Shown piece by piece: positions 1-14,000 of a stretch of 64,000 nucleotides of DNA; the stretch's first letter is position 1, and each line of letters opens with the position of its first letter. Under the pieces are notes generated by a model, which was not told the DNA's origin, ran no database searches, and saw nothing but the letters and a program-made list of their open reading frames with translations. A program made the translations under genes and the position numbers. The stretch comes from Fratercula arctica (lineage: Eukaryota; Chordata; Aves; Charadriiformes; Alcidae): assembly GCA_947846985.1 (NCBI GenBank), contig CANTUZ010000009.1:1997501-2061500 (forward strand), read 5' to 3'.

Positions 1-1999
1 ATTTGCAGGAAATTTCAGGCGTTCTCAAACGCGTATTCATAACTTTCCTTTTCCAGAGAGAAGTAACTTCAAGTTCTTTAGGGACAAATTCTGCAAACAC
101 ACATACGATTAGCTTCAATCATTTGAACCAGCCCACTGAAGTGAGGAGGATTTACTCCAGTGCGCGACTGCAGAAGCAGGCCCTTACGTAGGGAGATAAA
201 TAGATATTCAGATATTAAAAAAAAAAAAAACCAACCCTACTAATTATCCCCCTCATCAGAGTGGGTTTCTAAGGGTTCTTGTCACCAGCTATGTAAGTAC
301 ATGTCTAAAATACATACTCTTCACATAAAAATCCTTATGAAAAGCAGTTGCTTGAAAAGCTTAATAGCTACATTTTAAAGTTTCACCTCCTCAACTGTTT
401 TACATTAAAAAATATATACAATTTCATGGGCTACTGACTTGCCAAATATTCTTTTACAAACCCGATCCGTTTTTTAATTAGAATAGCAAAAAGCATCTTA
501 AACTAGCAATCATCTTTTGCTCCCAATTCAGAAAACAAATTTTTGTCTCGAACCATACATAATGTGTGCGCTCTAACTTCTTTCCCCAAGCTCCAACCCT
601 TCCGTGAACGGAGGGTTATCTTAAATCGTACCCTGTGTCACTTTGATTTAGTGTTATAATACAGCTTCTACAACGAACACCAACACGCTCAACGAGCACA
701 AGTGAATTCGCCAACGTCTGGAGGACACTTCAACACAAGAGCTTCTTTTTCAGTCCTCTCTCAAAGGAGAGGGTACACTTTAAAACATGGATAAAACATG
801 CAAAGTATCTTCTGCTAAGCCAGCTACAGCTCTTTCAGTCAGTTAACATTTTCCATAGGAGGTGAGAAAGTGAAAAATCAGTATATTTCTACGTACGCAA
901 AATCTTCGCAAGTCCATAAAAGTGTCAGGAGAATTTGCTTAAAACAGCTTATAAAAATGGGAGAGAGAATGAGTCCCAGCCTATTATTCAATAACCATGT
1001 TTGTGAGGCATCTGCATAATCTAACCATGCATAAATTAGTATGTGTATTACAACAGTTATTTGCATAATAATAGCAAGTTAATAGATGCTTAAAGAGCAC
1101 AGACCAACACCACCTTTAAATCAGACATGCCTCCAGGCGCTCTGATCTGTACAGACCAAGATGCAGAAAACACTGTTCATAAAACACGTGAAAACATAAA
1201 AACCACATTCAAATAATTCATTTTAGTCCCTGGACACTTCCCTTTTTCCCCTCTCCCAGGAAAAAATAATTTGAGGAACTACGGAACAGTTTGTTACTAT
1301 GAGTTCTAACATCCATCTTGCAGTAAGTATTTAGAGTAATCATCAAACCTATTTCTGGACTGGTGGTTTTGTTCAGAGCTTCATGTTTTTTCAAGCGCAC
1401 AGACAAAGTAAAATATTACGCGGTAACGCAGGGCTCAGCGCTGGCCTAGCCATCGCCACTGAGGATGGGAACAGTTTTAACTTCAACGAAACTGAGTTAG
1501 GTCAGTGGAAAGTTAGAAAATGCCAGTACCTCAATAAAATATTAATATTAGGTCCTCTTAGAAGGGAGAATCCAGAGCTCCCTTAAGTATTTCATCCACA
1601 TTATATGTTTGATTTGAGAAGATTTTAGGCCGTTGTACCATTATTCAAAACTGAAATTCAAAATGAAAATATAAGAAAGGAGCAGATACACCTTCCTGCT
1701 TCAAAAGCACTGTTGTACATACTGGATTATTTTTTAATCTCACAACAAAACAATCATTATCATCATCACAATTTTCATTGTTTCCAGGGAAAGAAAATCT
1801 AGAGTTTGGAGAAGAGAAAAAGAGAGAGGAAAAAAAAAAAATCAATAGAGACTTCCAAATGACTCCTTCAAGATACCACTTTTCAATTTAACAGGACAGA
1901 TTTATTTGTATGTGGCTCAAATGTTCACAATTGCTCTCTGCACCTTCATACATAGGAATGAATGTCACAGTGGCAAACAGCAGTAATGAACAATCTTAC
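1..1999 (-). other. MAP2K5: Intron of MAP2K5 (partial, downstream of the 30-nt exon)
   Basis: No gene is visible here. I looked on the minus strand for the next MEK5 exon (IQKNQGSLMPLQLLQC and following) and did not find it. The sequence is AT-rich and unique-looking, with short A-tracts at about 219-231 and 1830-1841 and no recognisable transposon. Confidence 0.85.
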
Positions 2000-2029
2000 C
2001 TGAGGATATGGAAACCTCCCAAGAGCAAG
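2000..2029 (-). CDS. MAP2K5: MAP2K5 30-nt exon (LALGRFPYPQ), probable cassette exon
   Basis: This microexon of exactly ten codons encodes LALGRFPYPQ, which follows ISFME in the MEK5 protein (human residues 349-358). The minus-strand acceptor is CCTTTCCCAG and the donor GTAAGA, both strong. Both flanking phases are 0, so skipping keeps the frame. From the literature on human MEK5, a ten-residue segment at this place (between kinase subdomains IX and X) is present or absent in alternative isoforms, so this is very likely the same cassette exon in the bird. It lies 13.0 kb from the previous exon. The next exon (IQKNQG onward in human) was not found before position 1. Confidence 0.93.
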
Positions 2030-5000
2030 CTGGGAAAGGAAATAATATTTGTCTAGTTATATAGATTTGCATGGAGGGCACATTTTCTTAAAGAGAGAAA
2101 AGTACTCAACTCTTACTATCGTATAAATTGGAAAATGTCAGCAAAAGTAGTTCTGAAAACACACAAAGAGCTGTATTTAGAATGGAGTTATTCACAACAA
2201 TTACCCCTTGTTCTACGTTTCTGAATATTTTTGTATCTCTCAAGCTCTTTTGTCTGTACCACTCGGTAACACCGTTTGATGCCCAAGTTCCTCAGGACTC
2301 TAAATTAAACCAGTTCAGCCTCAATAGCGAGGCCAACGACACTGACCTTTACTGATAATTATCTGCAATGAACAGGTATTGTAGAGCACGCAGTGAACTC
2401 CCAAAGTCCTACCTTAACTGGCTCAGAGTAAAATCTGGGTTATAGAGCTGAGATTTGTTTCCTTATCGGTGTCAAAACCAACTAGGAACCTGTGAGTGGG
2501 GCATCTGGAGAGACATCATTGCACCTGCCAAATGACACTTCGTCTTCTTCAGATCTATTTTCAATTGCACACGATATCAAATGGATTTGTTTTTTCCACG
2601 ATGTTTTATAAAGTCAATTGATGTGTTAATGGGGTATCTGCTAGTATCAGTATTAAACCCGACAACGACATTACTGTTGCCACAATGCCATAGCTAATAA
2701 ATATTCCATGACAAATTCTTCACACAAGACTTTAGGTTTTCCCATTTGGTATCTGAACCTTGGAAACGAGTTCATCAAAATACAACTAGTTTAAGTTATT
2801 TTGTCTACTGTTCAGTGAAGGACAAGAGTTTTCAGAGTTGACACAGCTTCTCTACACTCCTGTTAACCTTCGTGAATCCTCCCCTTAGCAACCTTCAGAA
2901 GGAGGTCTACCAAAAAGGTTATGGATGCACTATTATCATTATTATCGTGGATTTGTCTGCGTGATAAACTAGGTACGGTCACATCAGAGTGAGTAACAGC
3001 ACCAATGCTGAAGGTCTAAGCCATTGTGTCAGGTACTGCAAAGGCTAAACCACACGTCAGCCCTGGGTGAAAGCTCTTTCACGGCACATGTATTGCCACT
3101 GATGTTTGAGCTCCTTGGTGCCGCGGTTACTTGACCTAGCCAGATTGCAGCTGAGGCTGTGTGCTAACCTACGATGAAATTTCAGCCTGGCTGGCAGCAC
3201 AAAACTCTCCTAAGTATGAACAATAAGACATGGACAGAGTTGTAGCAAGGAGAAGCTGTGGCTGCCCCATCCCTGGAGGGGTTCAAGGCCAGGTTGGACG
3301 GGGCTTGGAGCAGCCTGGGCTGGTGGAAGGTGTCCTGCCCAGGGCAGGGGGTTGGAACTGGATGATCTTTAAGGTCCCTTCTAACTCGAACCATTCTGTG
3401 ATTCTGTGATTCTATAAGGAGGGGAACTGACGGGGCAAAGACCAGCAGACCTCAGCCTCAGTAGTTCAGGAAAAAGGTCATGAGAAGGTAAGTAAGAAGC
3501 AGCTGACAGCATGAGTGGAAGCAACCAGGAATCAGTGGAGATGGTGCCCTTTCTGCAATTCTAGCTGCCATCCACACCTAGTATCGTACTAGCCATTTGG
3601 CCGTGAACCTTCACAAATAGCGTAAACTTTCTTCAGATCCTCAGAGGAAAGACATTACAAAAGCAGAGCAGGTCTTGAAGCGTTTGTGTAAGAGAGATAT
3701 GCAAGAGGAACGCAAAGAGAGGAAACAATTTTTCTGGTGACTAGTCTTAAAAGCAGTTTTTCCCATAGTGAGATAGTATTTGTCCTGAAAATTTACAGAC
3801 GTAGCGAGTGGGTTCTAAAGGGCTACTCTGTTTGTACGCAATCTCTGAATGCTTACTGCACAGGCACGTCACAGTTGCAGGAACTGCATAGCTAGATCTC
3901 CACGCATCGCTCTGCAAAATCACCCCAATCCTTCCTAAATATCTCATCGGTGGGAGTTTGCCTAATGACTGAGGAGGAGCCTTTATGGTCTGCTGTATCA
4001 CTATGGTGTTGACCAAGGATCCCCACTAGCAGTAACATAACAAAGTAGAGCGCAGTCTTCCTCACACATTTCTATTGTGTCCCTCATCTCTTTGCAAGAC
4101 TTCCACATGTGGATAGTTGTGCTCGCTTGGTCTGTAAGACGAACACCTACACAATGTAAAGGAAACCAGGCTTATAAAAGACAATGGAATAGGGAACAAC
4201 ACGAAGATGACAAGACAAGTAAGATCTCTTCAGGTTCTCCGAAGTGATACAATTTAGGCTAGCTTCCTCCTCTGGGTTTCTTCTGTGCTTCGCCTTCCAG
4301 GTTTGCCTTTAAGACTCAACTCTTTGGGGTGAATTCTGCCTTTCAGTTTTGTTTCTGGTGCAGTGCTGAGCACAGTGCAACAAACCACCCTGAGCTAAGC
4401 AGGCTTGATCGCCATCCTTTCTGTCACTTGTGTCTGGTTCACAGCTTCTCCCAGCTCAGTGTGTCACTCCAGTCACACTCTGATGGCAGGCTTTGAAATA
4501 CACTGCTAAAGAGTTAAGCAAAAACTCTACGTTTTCTGTTATGCTCAGTCTTAAGGACCAGGAGCGACTAAACCGTAGCCTTTTTCATCTTCTCTTCTTT
4601 TGGTAGGACCATCCTTAACTTCCAAGAAGCTGCTCCAGTTCCCAAGAAGCACTGCTGCTGTGATAGCCTACAAACGCCTAGAAATACACCTATTACTGCC
4701 AAACACTTTTCCATGAACAAGTAGAAGAAATCCTGATCTTTCCAATGACTACTGACTTAAGAATAGTCATTACAATAGCTACAGTCTTGTAGGAACGTAA
4801 TATTCATCTCACTGTAGAACAAGGAGATAATTATGGCTATATGCACAGGGCACCATTCTGCAGATCTTATTTAAGCAGAAAAAGGATTGCCTCGATGACG
4901 ACTTCAGACTAAGTACTTCCATTCCCACTGACGGCTCCTCTCCCTGACCACCACATGCCTCAGCAGGGGCTCCAAAGGCAGCAGAATAATTGGGGAAAGA

Positions 5001-8000
5001 CCAGTTTTCTGCCAGATGTAAGTACGGGGTATATAAATGAGCTTCGAAGAACCTAAAATACATCAGAAACAAGTCCTTTGGAGGTAGTTAAAAAAAAAAA
5101 AAGTGTTTCTCGGTGAGGCTGCTCCTTGACTGAGAACTACAAAGCAATACAGCGGTGGAAAGATCATGTGCCAGTTCTGCACCCCCCTGAACCATCACTG
5201 GATTCATTTAGTCAGAGTTGTTTCCTCCCTCCAAGATTGTCAAGGTATTATAAATTAAGAAACTTACCAAAGAGTATGTAATCTTCCCTGAAATAGCCTG
5301 CAGATATGTCACTGTACTAAATGTGTTTCAGATTTAATGAAGCTTTAATGTCCTTTTTAATTTTGCCTGTTTCTATATCACCAGGGGTCGAGCAAGGCAA
5401 TCAGCACTCAAGAGGGTGGTTTGGTTTAAAACTAGGAAAAACTCATTTGCTTATGAGTTGCACTGTATTTTCTTAATTAAATTTACTAAGTAAAATGGTT
5501 TAAGTTCAGCCAACCAATGACCTCTGTATGTAGATTTAGATTTATAAATAGTGTCACAGTTAAAATAAAGAAAAAAAACCCAAAAAAACAAACAGATTAG
5601 AGCTTCACTAAAGGGATGTTCATACTCGCTATCATCCGTCTCGAGGAAGTCACACAGACACACAGCACAAGCCCAACGCAGGATACAAAAAACCCCCCCG
5701 TAAACTACCAAACTAACGCACTATCAAAAACTTATCTCCTCTGCATTTACAGGATGAAATTTAGGAACTTGCAATTTCATTTTTAAGGCATTATAACAAA
5801 AATACAGTATTTCCATTCACACTAGTTAGGTTCAGGAACTGACCAGGATTTTATGTAGCTCTGGATATCGAGGAGGGGAGAAGGGAATGCTTAAACTTCA
5901 AGGAGCTGGTTCTCATTTCCCTATGGATACTTTCCCCACTACAAAAGAACTGTAAAAAACATCATTTTAAAAAGGCCCAGTGAATTGCACTGCCAGCATG
6001 GTACGGAAATATAAATGAGCATCAGACCATATCAGCAAGAAGTATGTCAGAACAGCACTTCCCTACACCGTTTCACTTTACAGCAGCTACGTGCCTGTGT
6101 GGGGTTTTTTTGGGGTGGTGGTGGTGTGCGTGGGGTTTTTTTTTTTTAAACTATTACTTTCTTAGACATAGAAGTAGCCCATCAGAGCACTTCAAATGTT
6201 CATCTTATGGTGTTCAGTGAGATTGTGTCCTGAAAAACGAAGTGCACTTCCAAGGGAAAGTACCTGAGAGGAGCCTTCTCCCAGGCTCGGACAGAGGTGC
6301 AGACGGATGTACAGGGTGCACCATCAGATTTTAAGCCAGTACTTGATAAACTGAGAAATAATCCCAGATTATTAACTAACAGGCAGAGGTACAGTGTGCA
6401 TGGATGCTGATTTTTATCAATCTAGATCTAAAAAACACGTTAGGAAAAGCGGAAAGAACGTGAGGCAGCCAGTTTCGGTAGAAGGAGGTGCCTAAAGCCT
6501 CTGTGCGGGAAAGCAGCTCTAACCTGTGCTCAGATACATACGTTTCACGTGCAGATGATAAGTGAACACAAAATTAAAATGACTTGATGAAAATAATGTA
6601 ATTAAGAATTTCGGAACCGAAAACGGAAATCCAGAAATCCTCACTAACAAACTGCCTTCTCTCCATGGCTCTTGACTTGCCTGCCTGTATATCGGTAATA
6701 AGAATTCCAATAGCGACTTGGTCCCTATCCTGTTCAGAAAGTGACTGCGGGAAGGAAGTTCAAAACATATTTTTAGGACGCTCAGGCAATAAAGTCTCCC
6801 ACTTAGATTATTGTCTATGTTGTTTTTTAATTTACAGTTATACTGAAAAGCATGGGATGTTTTTATTCTTAATTTAGACACATTCCATGTTTCTCAGCAT
6901 AACTGCAAATTGAAAATAAGCACTTACAATATCGCTAGTGATCTAGCTGAAGGAGGACTTTATAGTCTGAAATGTTCTAAAATTTGTTCTTAATTACCTT
7001 GTGCACATTTTACACAATTAAATTTCCATCTAAGGATTTTGCATTTAGATTGTGCACTGCAGTTAAACCCTCATTTTATGGAAAAGCAGCCGCCACTTCG
7101 GAATATTCAGACACAGGAAACTTTAAAAATCAGACTTAACTACTGGATAACATAAAATTCCCCAGGTGAAATTTCATTCCAAGACCAATTTATACATTCC
7201 TAGATAGATGGCTTAAAATCACCTGAAACTCTGCAGGGTACGGACCTTAATAAATATTAAATACCTCAAAAACTACTCTAAGATTTTTCTTTCCTTCTAA
7301 TATCAATTTCACTGTCCTCTTATTGCACAGTTAAAAAAAAAAAAAAGAATCCAAGAGGATATAACAGCAATTTACCAGCATTAAAGTGCTTCTGAGGTTA
7401 AACTGACAACAAAGAAGAACAGAAACACAAAGCATCTTGAAGTAGGGTTTCAATTAAATGTGCAGGATTTAGTAATGCAGGACGAAAAAAGAGTTACAAA
7501 TTAATTTAATCTTCTGCCTATAGTTTGCAGCTGCACTCCAAAGTGTCTGGGGCTTAAGAACAAAGCCTTGAAAGGCCTCAGAGTGAGGAAAGCTTCAATT
7601 TTTAATGTATAAGGCCATTAGCTGATAACTTGTGGAATCTGCGACCCCTGCGGAGGGGCATAAGCGCGGGTAACAGAGACTGATGAAGTGACATATTTGT
7701 TCATGTCTAGGACTATGAGGAAGAAGGTTATTACTAATACCGTCAGGCCCAACAGAAATATGCCCTAATAACCTTTGGGACATTCCTTGGCTTGAGCAGA
7801 TGAGTTCGAGATCTCTCTACATAAAATATATTAAAAATCAAAGCCTAATTCACCTTAATTAAAGATAATTAGTTTCACTTTGACTTCTTTTAAATATGAA
7901 CTACAGTAAATGCACTGCAAACTAAAGACTGCAGACAATCATGATTAAATTGCACATTTCTTCCTCGCCACGAATCCCTCATATTACCAGGCTTTTACCG

Positions 8001-11000
8001 CTGCGTCTTCAAAGGTGTTGCTCAGAATAGCGGCGCCTTTTCTAAAGGGAAAAAGGTGGGATGCCGGCCTTTCAGGGCCAATCTATGGAAATTGGCGGGT
8101 GCAAAATTCACACAAATGGTGCATAAAGATTAATGAGACTACTTGTTTGAGCAGAGAGGCCTCCTGCTTATTTGTTTGCTGGATTTAGATTCAATCTAAA
8201 GGAAAAAAAAAAAAAAAGAAGTTAAATTTGGTTGCGCTGGTGGAAATGCAGCTCAGCTTCAGCTTTTCTCCACCTCCACTGGCATGAGAGACTTCACCTG
8301 CTATTACAAACCACTTAAATAACAGGGAAAGGCAGGCTCAACCGACAAACGTTTCTAGATTTTTGACTTTTTACAAGTAGAAACAGCTATACTACACAGT
8401 ACATGAAGAGGGAACATTAATCTGTATTCCATAATCCTATATATTATGATTACACCAGAGCTGATGTTATATCCCTTAATTGTCCACTCATCTATCTACT
8501 CAGGTAGAGAAGTCTATTATTTATTTCACTGCCGCCCGGGCTGCCCACAGTGGCCTAAGAGCAATTGCTGAGAAACATGATACATTGAGGTCTCAACCCG
8601 CGCAAACTGTACCTAAACTTACACTTTATTGCAGCTTAGTTCACAATCTTCACCTAATATAGGGTTACATCCCAGCGCAGCAAGCGGATAAATCATCCTG
8701 GAATATTACTCTGGCTAAGTTTAGCTGTGAGTGGAGCATATGTGCTTCCGAGTCACTGAAGCAAAGGCCCATAAAATACACTAATTACTGGAAGTTATGG
8801 TCACTGAGTGATTGATAGCGCTCTGCGAGGCAACTTCCCCCTTTTCAGCTCTTCTGATGGGCCTCCCCCACCGCACAGCAATTATTAATTCATGACCCAA
8901 CCCTCAGGCACTGGTACCTTTACTTCTAATTCCACTACCACAAAGATCACGATGTGGCTGGACACTGTCTGTCTTCATCCCGGTGGCCGCTGAAGACGGG
9001 GGACGAGGAAACGGAGCTAAGGGCCGCTGCGTGGGGAAATTGCTCGAAATAGCTCACGGGGAAAAAAAAAAAAATAATAAAAATCTAGGCCAGCTTTTTC
9101 CTCAGAACAAGTTTCTGAAACGCATCATTCTGTAGAGAAGGATTAAAACCACATAAATAAACTGCATAAATACTCTGCAAAAAGAACAATTCAAGTTATT
9201 GAGCAAAATTCTGTTACAGCCACTCTCAACGGCCCAGCGAAGCGTGAAAGGATTTGTCCATGCAAATCGCAAACATCGCACTAGGTACAGCCCTTAAAAA
9301 AACAGAGTAACAGGGTGAGGCTCATTACAAAAAAACCCCACTTTTTATTTCCTTGCTTTCCTAAATCCTAAACGAAAGATGTCTGTTCGCTAAATAATCA
9401 CACCTATGCAATTATCAGTGGTCCAAGCTGCGAGGCCCAAGGGCTCAAGTCTGCTCCCAGCCATACTTCACGAAACCAGAAAAAGGCCAGAAACGAAACA
9501 TTTTCTCCATAAACTTGGTTCCTCTCAGGCAGAGTCTGGCCAAGGGCCAGGGCCACAGAAACCAGCGCTGCCCGAGGTCCCGCTGCCAGCGGAGAGAAGG
9601 CATTAGCCCACAGAGATGGTAACCCAGCATTTTCAGAAACACTTGGGTTTTCTCTAATATTAATATTATTTAGAGTGATTTGCAGGGACAAACCTGCACA
9701 AACACATCAAATCCAAGCATTCCTGGTTATTAGATGGCTGGGCACAGAAGTGAAGCTTGGTGGTTTGTTTTTTTTTTTTATTAGTCTAGAGAAGGTTGGA
9801 ATTCAGTAAGAAAGAAAAAAAAAAAAAAAAAGGAGTAATTTAAGACATATCCTTTTGTATCTACTGAAACATGCCCAGATACAGCTAATGCATTAATTTA
9901 AGAACTTGTTGAATTCTCAGCCTAGGAATGGGGAAATGTTTGCTTAATGACAACCTCATGCCTTCTGCTACAAGCCATTCCCCGTGGCTCTACCGGCATC
10001 AGCAGCATCACCATGGCAAGGCCTTCCCCAGCCTCTCCTGTTTAAACGCGCAAAATAAAATTCTGCTCATCCCAAGCACACAGAAAGCAAGGACAAGTCC
10101 GGTAAGAACTGTCACTTGATCGGAGACACCTCACTTCAGCCAAGTATTCTGAGACAATATCAAGACTCCTGCTCTGCATGGAGATTAAATGCAAATTTTC
10201 ACTTCCCTTTTGAGCTTGACCCTTGCCATCTTCTAATGGGCTATTTTAATTAATATTCCTCCTGCCTCTACTCCATGTAGCTTTCGACACCGCAGGTCAC
10301 TGCACGGTCCGTGTGTGCTTCCAGCAGTCACAGAGACATTCACTGTTGCCCTTTCTACCAAACCTTCACCATGTCTCCAGTGCCACCACAGGAACTATGC
10401 TGTACCACCAAGCTTCGGGGCTGAGATTTGCCCCCTCGCCCCCCTGCTGCATCTACCTGCTATTGTTTAGGTAAGGGTGTAAAATTGATAAAAGACCAAC
10501 CATAATGTCCACACAGAAGTGAAATCCTGCAGAAGACGAAATCGTGGTCTGCAGGACCTCCTGCAGATCAACTCACAGTCTTGATCTTGCACCATTACCA
10601 CTTCAAAGCTGATGATATGTGACTGATCATGCAGACTCCTTAGAAAGAATTCTTCTGAAACATCCTCTCCTTGACCAAATTACATATACGTGAGTCTTTA
10701 CATCAGTTTTATGCAGTTAAACATCTTAAAGATTGAAGTGCTTTAAAAGAATCACCTGAAGGTAGATCTTCTCTTGTAGCACCCTCTTCAAACATGTTTC
10801 TCTTCTTTGCCTTTATGGTCTGAGTGAGCTCTTCTTACATCTCGATCTGTGCTCAGTCTAAAACTGCCTAATGCTGACATTGCATGCAATCAGTGTTAAC
10901 CCCGCTCAGAAAATATGTATGTGTGCCTGAAACACACGATGCAAGGCATATTTGTCGGATGTATATTGGTGTTCCTATATGTGGGAATGCAAACAACTGC

Positions 11001-14000
11001 TGAAAACCTGTCACGTGGTTGCTTGAAATATTGCTTAAAACAGCATCTTAACGCAAATGTCACAACCAGCAACCCTTGAAAGCTCTTGCTTTCAGATACA
11101 GATAACAGAGAACTCCTGTGACCAAGGACTTAAAATTCCCATTTTGGGAGTTTTAAGAATTTGTTTCTAACATCGAAACTGATACACAAACTCATTTTCC
11201 CTGAAGGCGAGAATCCTTGCAAGAAAAGTCAAATTTTAAAAGGAGGCCTGAAACACAGGAAAGTAGCTGTTTTTCTCAGCAGAGGACAGTGGAAAGCAGA
11301 GACCAGGATGCGATACAAAAGGAGATGAAAAAAGGTACCATTAGTCAAGCACATGAGCTCATGTTCTACTTCCAAAACGTACTTGGTTTGTGGCATAAGC
11401 AAATTTCCTGCACTTCAATATAATACCAGTTCTACCTGTAGACAAAAGGAGCCCTGGATCTTCTGGCAAAGATCTGCAAGCCTCAGCCAACAACTCAGAT
11501 CACAACTCCATTCCATCGCCAAAACTCCGTTCTCCTCACCTACCACCTCTCCTCACGACATGTAGGAAACCCTGGTCCTCAGTGTTGTCTCGAGAGCACG
11601 TCAGCGCACTGAGATGGTAAAATCCAGGAGGAAACCAAGAGGCGATCCCCTGTGGAAGCAGGAGGACCTGAGAACACACCAGTCCTATGGCGTGCCACCA
11701 AAGCTCTTCATCTCTCTTACAGCAGCCTCCCATCCCCGGAGACGGGACAAGCAGCGTACCTACTCCTCAAACATCTCCACAAAAAGGCACCACTGGACAA
11801 GCACGCTGCTATCAAAACCCAACAGGATGTATTTTCTCCCACTCCGGATGCTTTAAAGTTCACTTTCAGGTAGCAGCCATGCAAGGCAGGATTGGAGTCA
11901 TGCTGGAGAGTAACAAGAAATATTAAGCAATCTAATTTATCCTCCTGTGCAGGGCATGGCTCTTGGAGGGAGACTGCATCGGTTACGGAGCACACACAGC
12001 TCTCGGACTCAGCCCAGTCAGCCTGGAGTGTGTTTTACGACTGAGTTACAAACCCTTGAAAAACAGCTTTTATAATGAAAATGCTGACACAGTCTTCAGT
12101 GTAGTGACAGCAATGTCATTGGTTTAAATTGAACTTGCTTTGTCAACCCAAGAGCACTTAAATAAAACATCTAAAAAACCTCATGAAAACACACAAACTA
12201 TTTGTGATTAAACACTTTTAAGCAGCTTTACAGATTATGTATTAAATGTATTCACTTCAAAAAAATGCTGAAGAAATACGAACTCCAAAAAAATGAACGA
12301 ATAATAATAAAAAAAGCTAGCCGCATTTCTTTTTTGTATTTTAATTTTTAATTTCTTTTTGGCGAAGGGAAGACTGAGCACCCTCAGACACCTCTTACTT
12401 CAAAAGGAACAAGAACACTCACCATCTCTCCAAGCTTACGTGGTACCCACAGCTAATGCTTTTCACTCTCTGCTGGCAAGTTTTTTGGGGCAGTTTGCCC
12501 AGCCTTCAAAAGTAAACCGCTCAGTTTCCCATTACCCCTAGCTTTGCAGCAAAGAAATTTAAGACATTTTAAAGGCTCAGAAGAATATTACAGAAAATGA
12601 GAAGATTTACTTGGCTGCTATTTTATATTATCATAGGTCAGAACAGCCCTTGCAAACTTGGTCCCACATGCCATTTCTTTTAAATTAACGTGCTCTAACT
12701 GTGCTAGCTTGAAGTCGTAGGGATTGGAGTATTACACTATTAAGTGGAGATGATTTTAAAATCCTCCAGCAAATGGTAACTTCCCTTTTTAACAGTTCCA
12801 TCAACAAGAGCCTGGGTGTCTCTACCAATCCCCATGTCAATACAGTGTTACTTTAATGACAGTGACCTTGTGTGGCTCTTTGAGCATCTTCTTCACCTTT
12901 TTTGAGACATTTTTCTAAGCCACTGTCCTTGCTTTCATCATTTAACACATCACTCAAACCACTTCAATAAAACAGCGATCACGTTGAGGAGAGGTCTCGG
13001 AGGACCAGATGACATACCAATTAACAAAGCGCGCAGAACCAAATTGTTTTTTGTACATCTGGTTCAGAAGACATTTGTGGAAAGTGAGAGAGCAAAAAAA
13101 AAAAAAAAAAGTTGAGGAGGTTTAAAAGAGGAGAGCAAATGCAAATTAAAGGAGTTTTCCTAATGTTGGCTAATGCAATGCGAAATTTACCCTTCAAATC
13201 AAATCCACGCCCAGCCAGGTTACCTACTAGTAATCCTAAACTAAATTCCAAATATCTTGGTCTACATGGGAAATCATCATATTGCTGCTGCACGTTGAAA
13301 CACATCTTTTATTCAGCAAAGGGTAAATGCATGCTCTATAGGACTTCTGCATTTATGTCACTCTATTCCACCGTGAATCAGGAAGAACATCATAGTCCAG
13401 TCTTAATGTAATACAATCTCGCTTTAGCCCTTTGTTGGCTAGATTCATTTACAGAGTGAGTACATTCTGTATCTCTCCCAAAACTGTGAGGGCTCTCCGG
13501 CATCACAAACCATTGAAATTTGCAGTAAAACAAATTAAGAGAACCGCATCCCCTGTGCCACATTAAAGTATGTCATTATTGTAATTCAGAGTTAGCTTCA
13601 GTCAGACTCTGGAAAAGATTTACACGACCTGAATGCAATGATTCACCATTAAGTATTTTCACGTTGGTTAGAACTGATTTGGCAAGGTATTTATTGTTTG
13701 AAAACATAACAATAGTCTCAGCTAACTTTCAGGCTACAAAAGATGAAAATTTGCCTAGATGCAGAGGGCCAGCACCAAGACTACTTCACTTCTAGCTAAT
13801 CGGCTTAAAACAACAGTTGCAATTCACCAAAAGGTATGTTCAGCTTCACTTTAATGATACTATATTGTATCAGAAAAGAAGGGAAGGGCACCTATATTTT
13901 TCGGTTAATCTTATCATGTCTTTATCAGGCTGTGCAAGAAAGATGATGCAAGTCATCGATGGTTTGAATGAACTGTTCTTATAGGAAAAAACCAACTGCT

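Noticed and set aside
1585..1610. TTCATCCACATTATATG as the end of the next MEK5 exon (CIVDE)
   Set aside because: The reverse complement does not encode the expected residues in frame, and no donor or acceptor fits.
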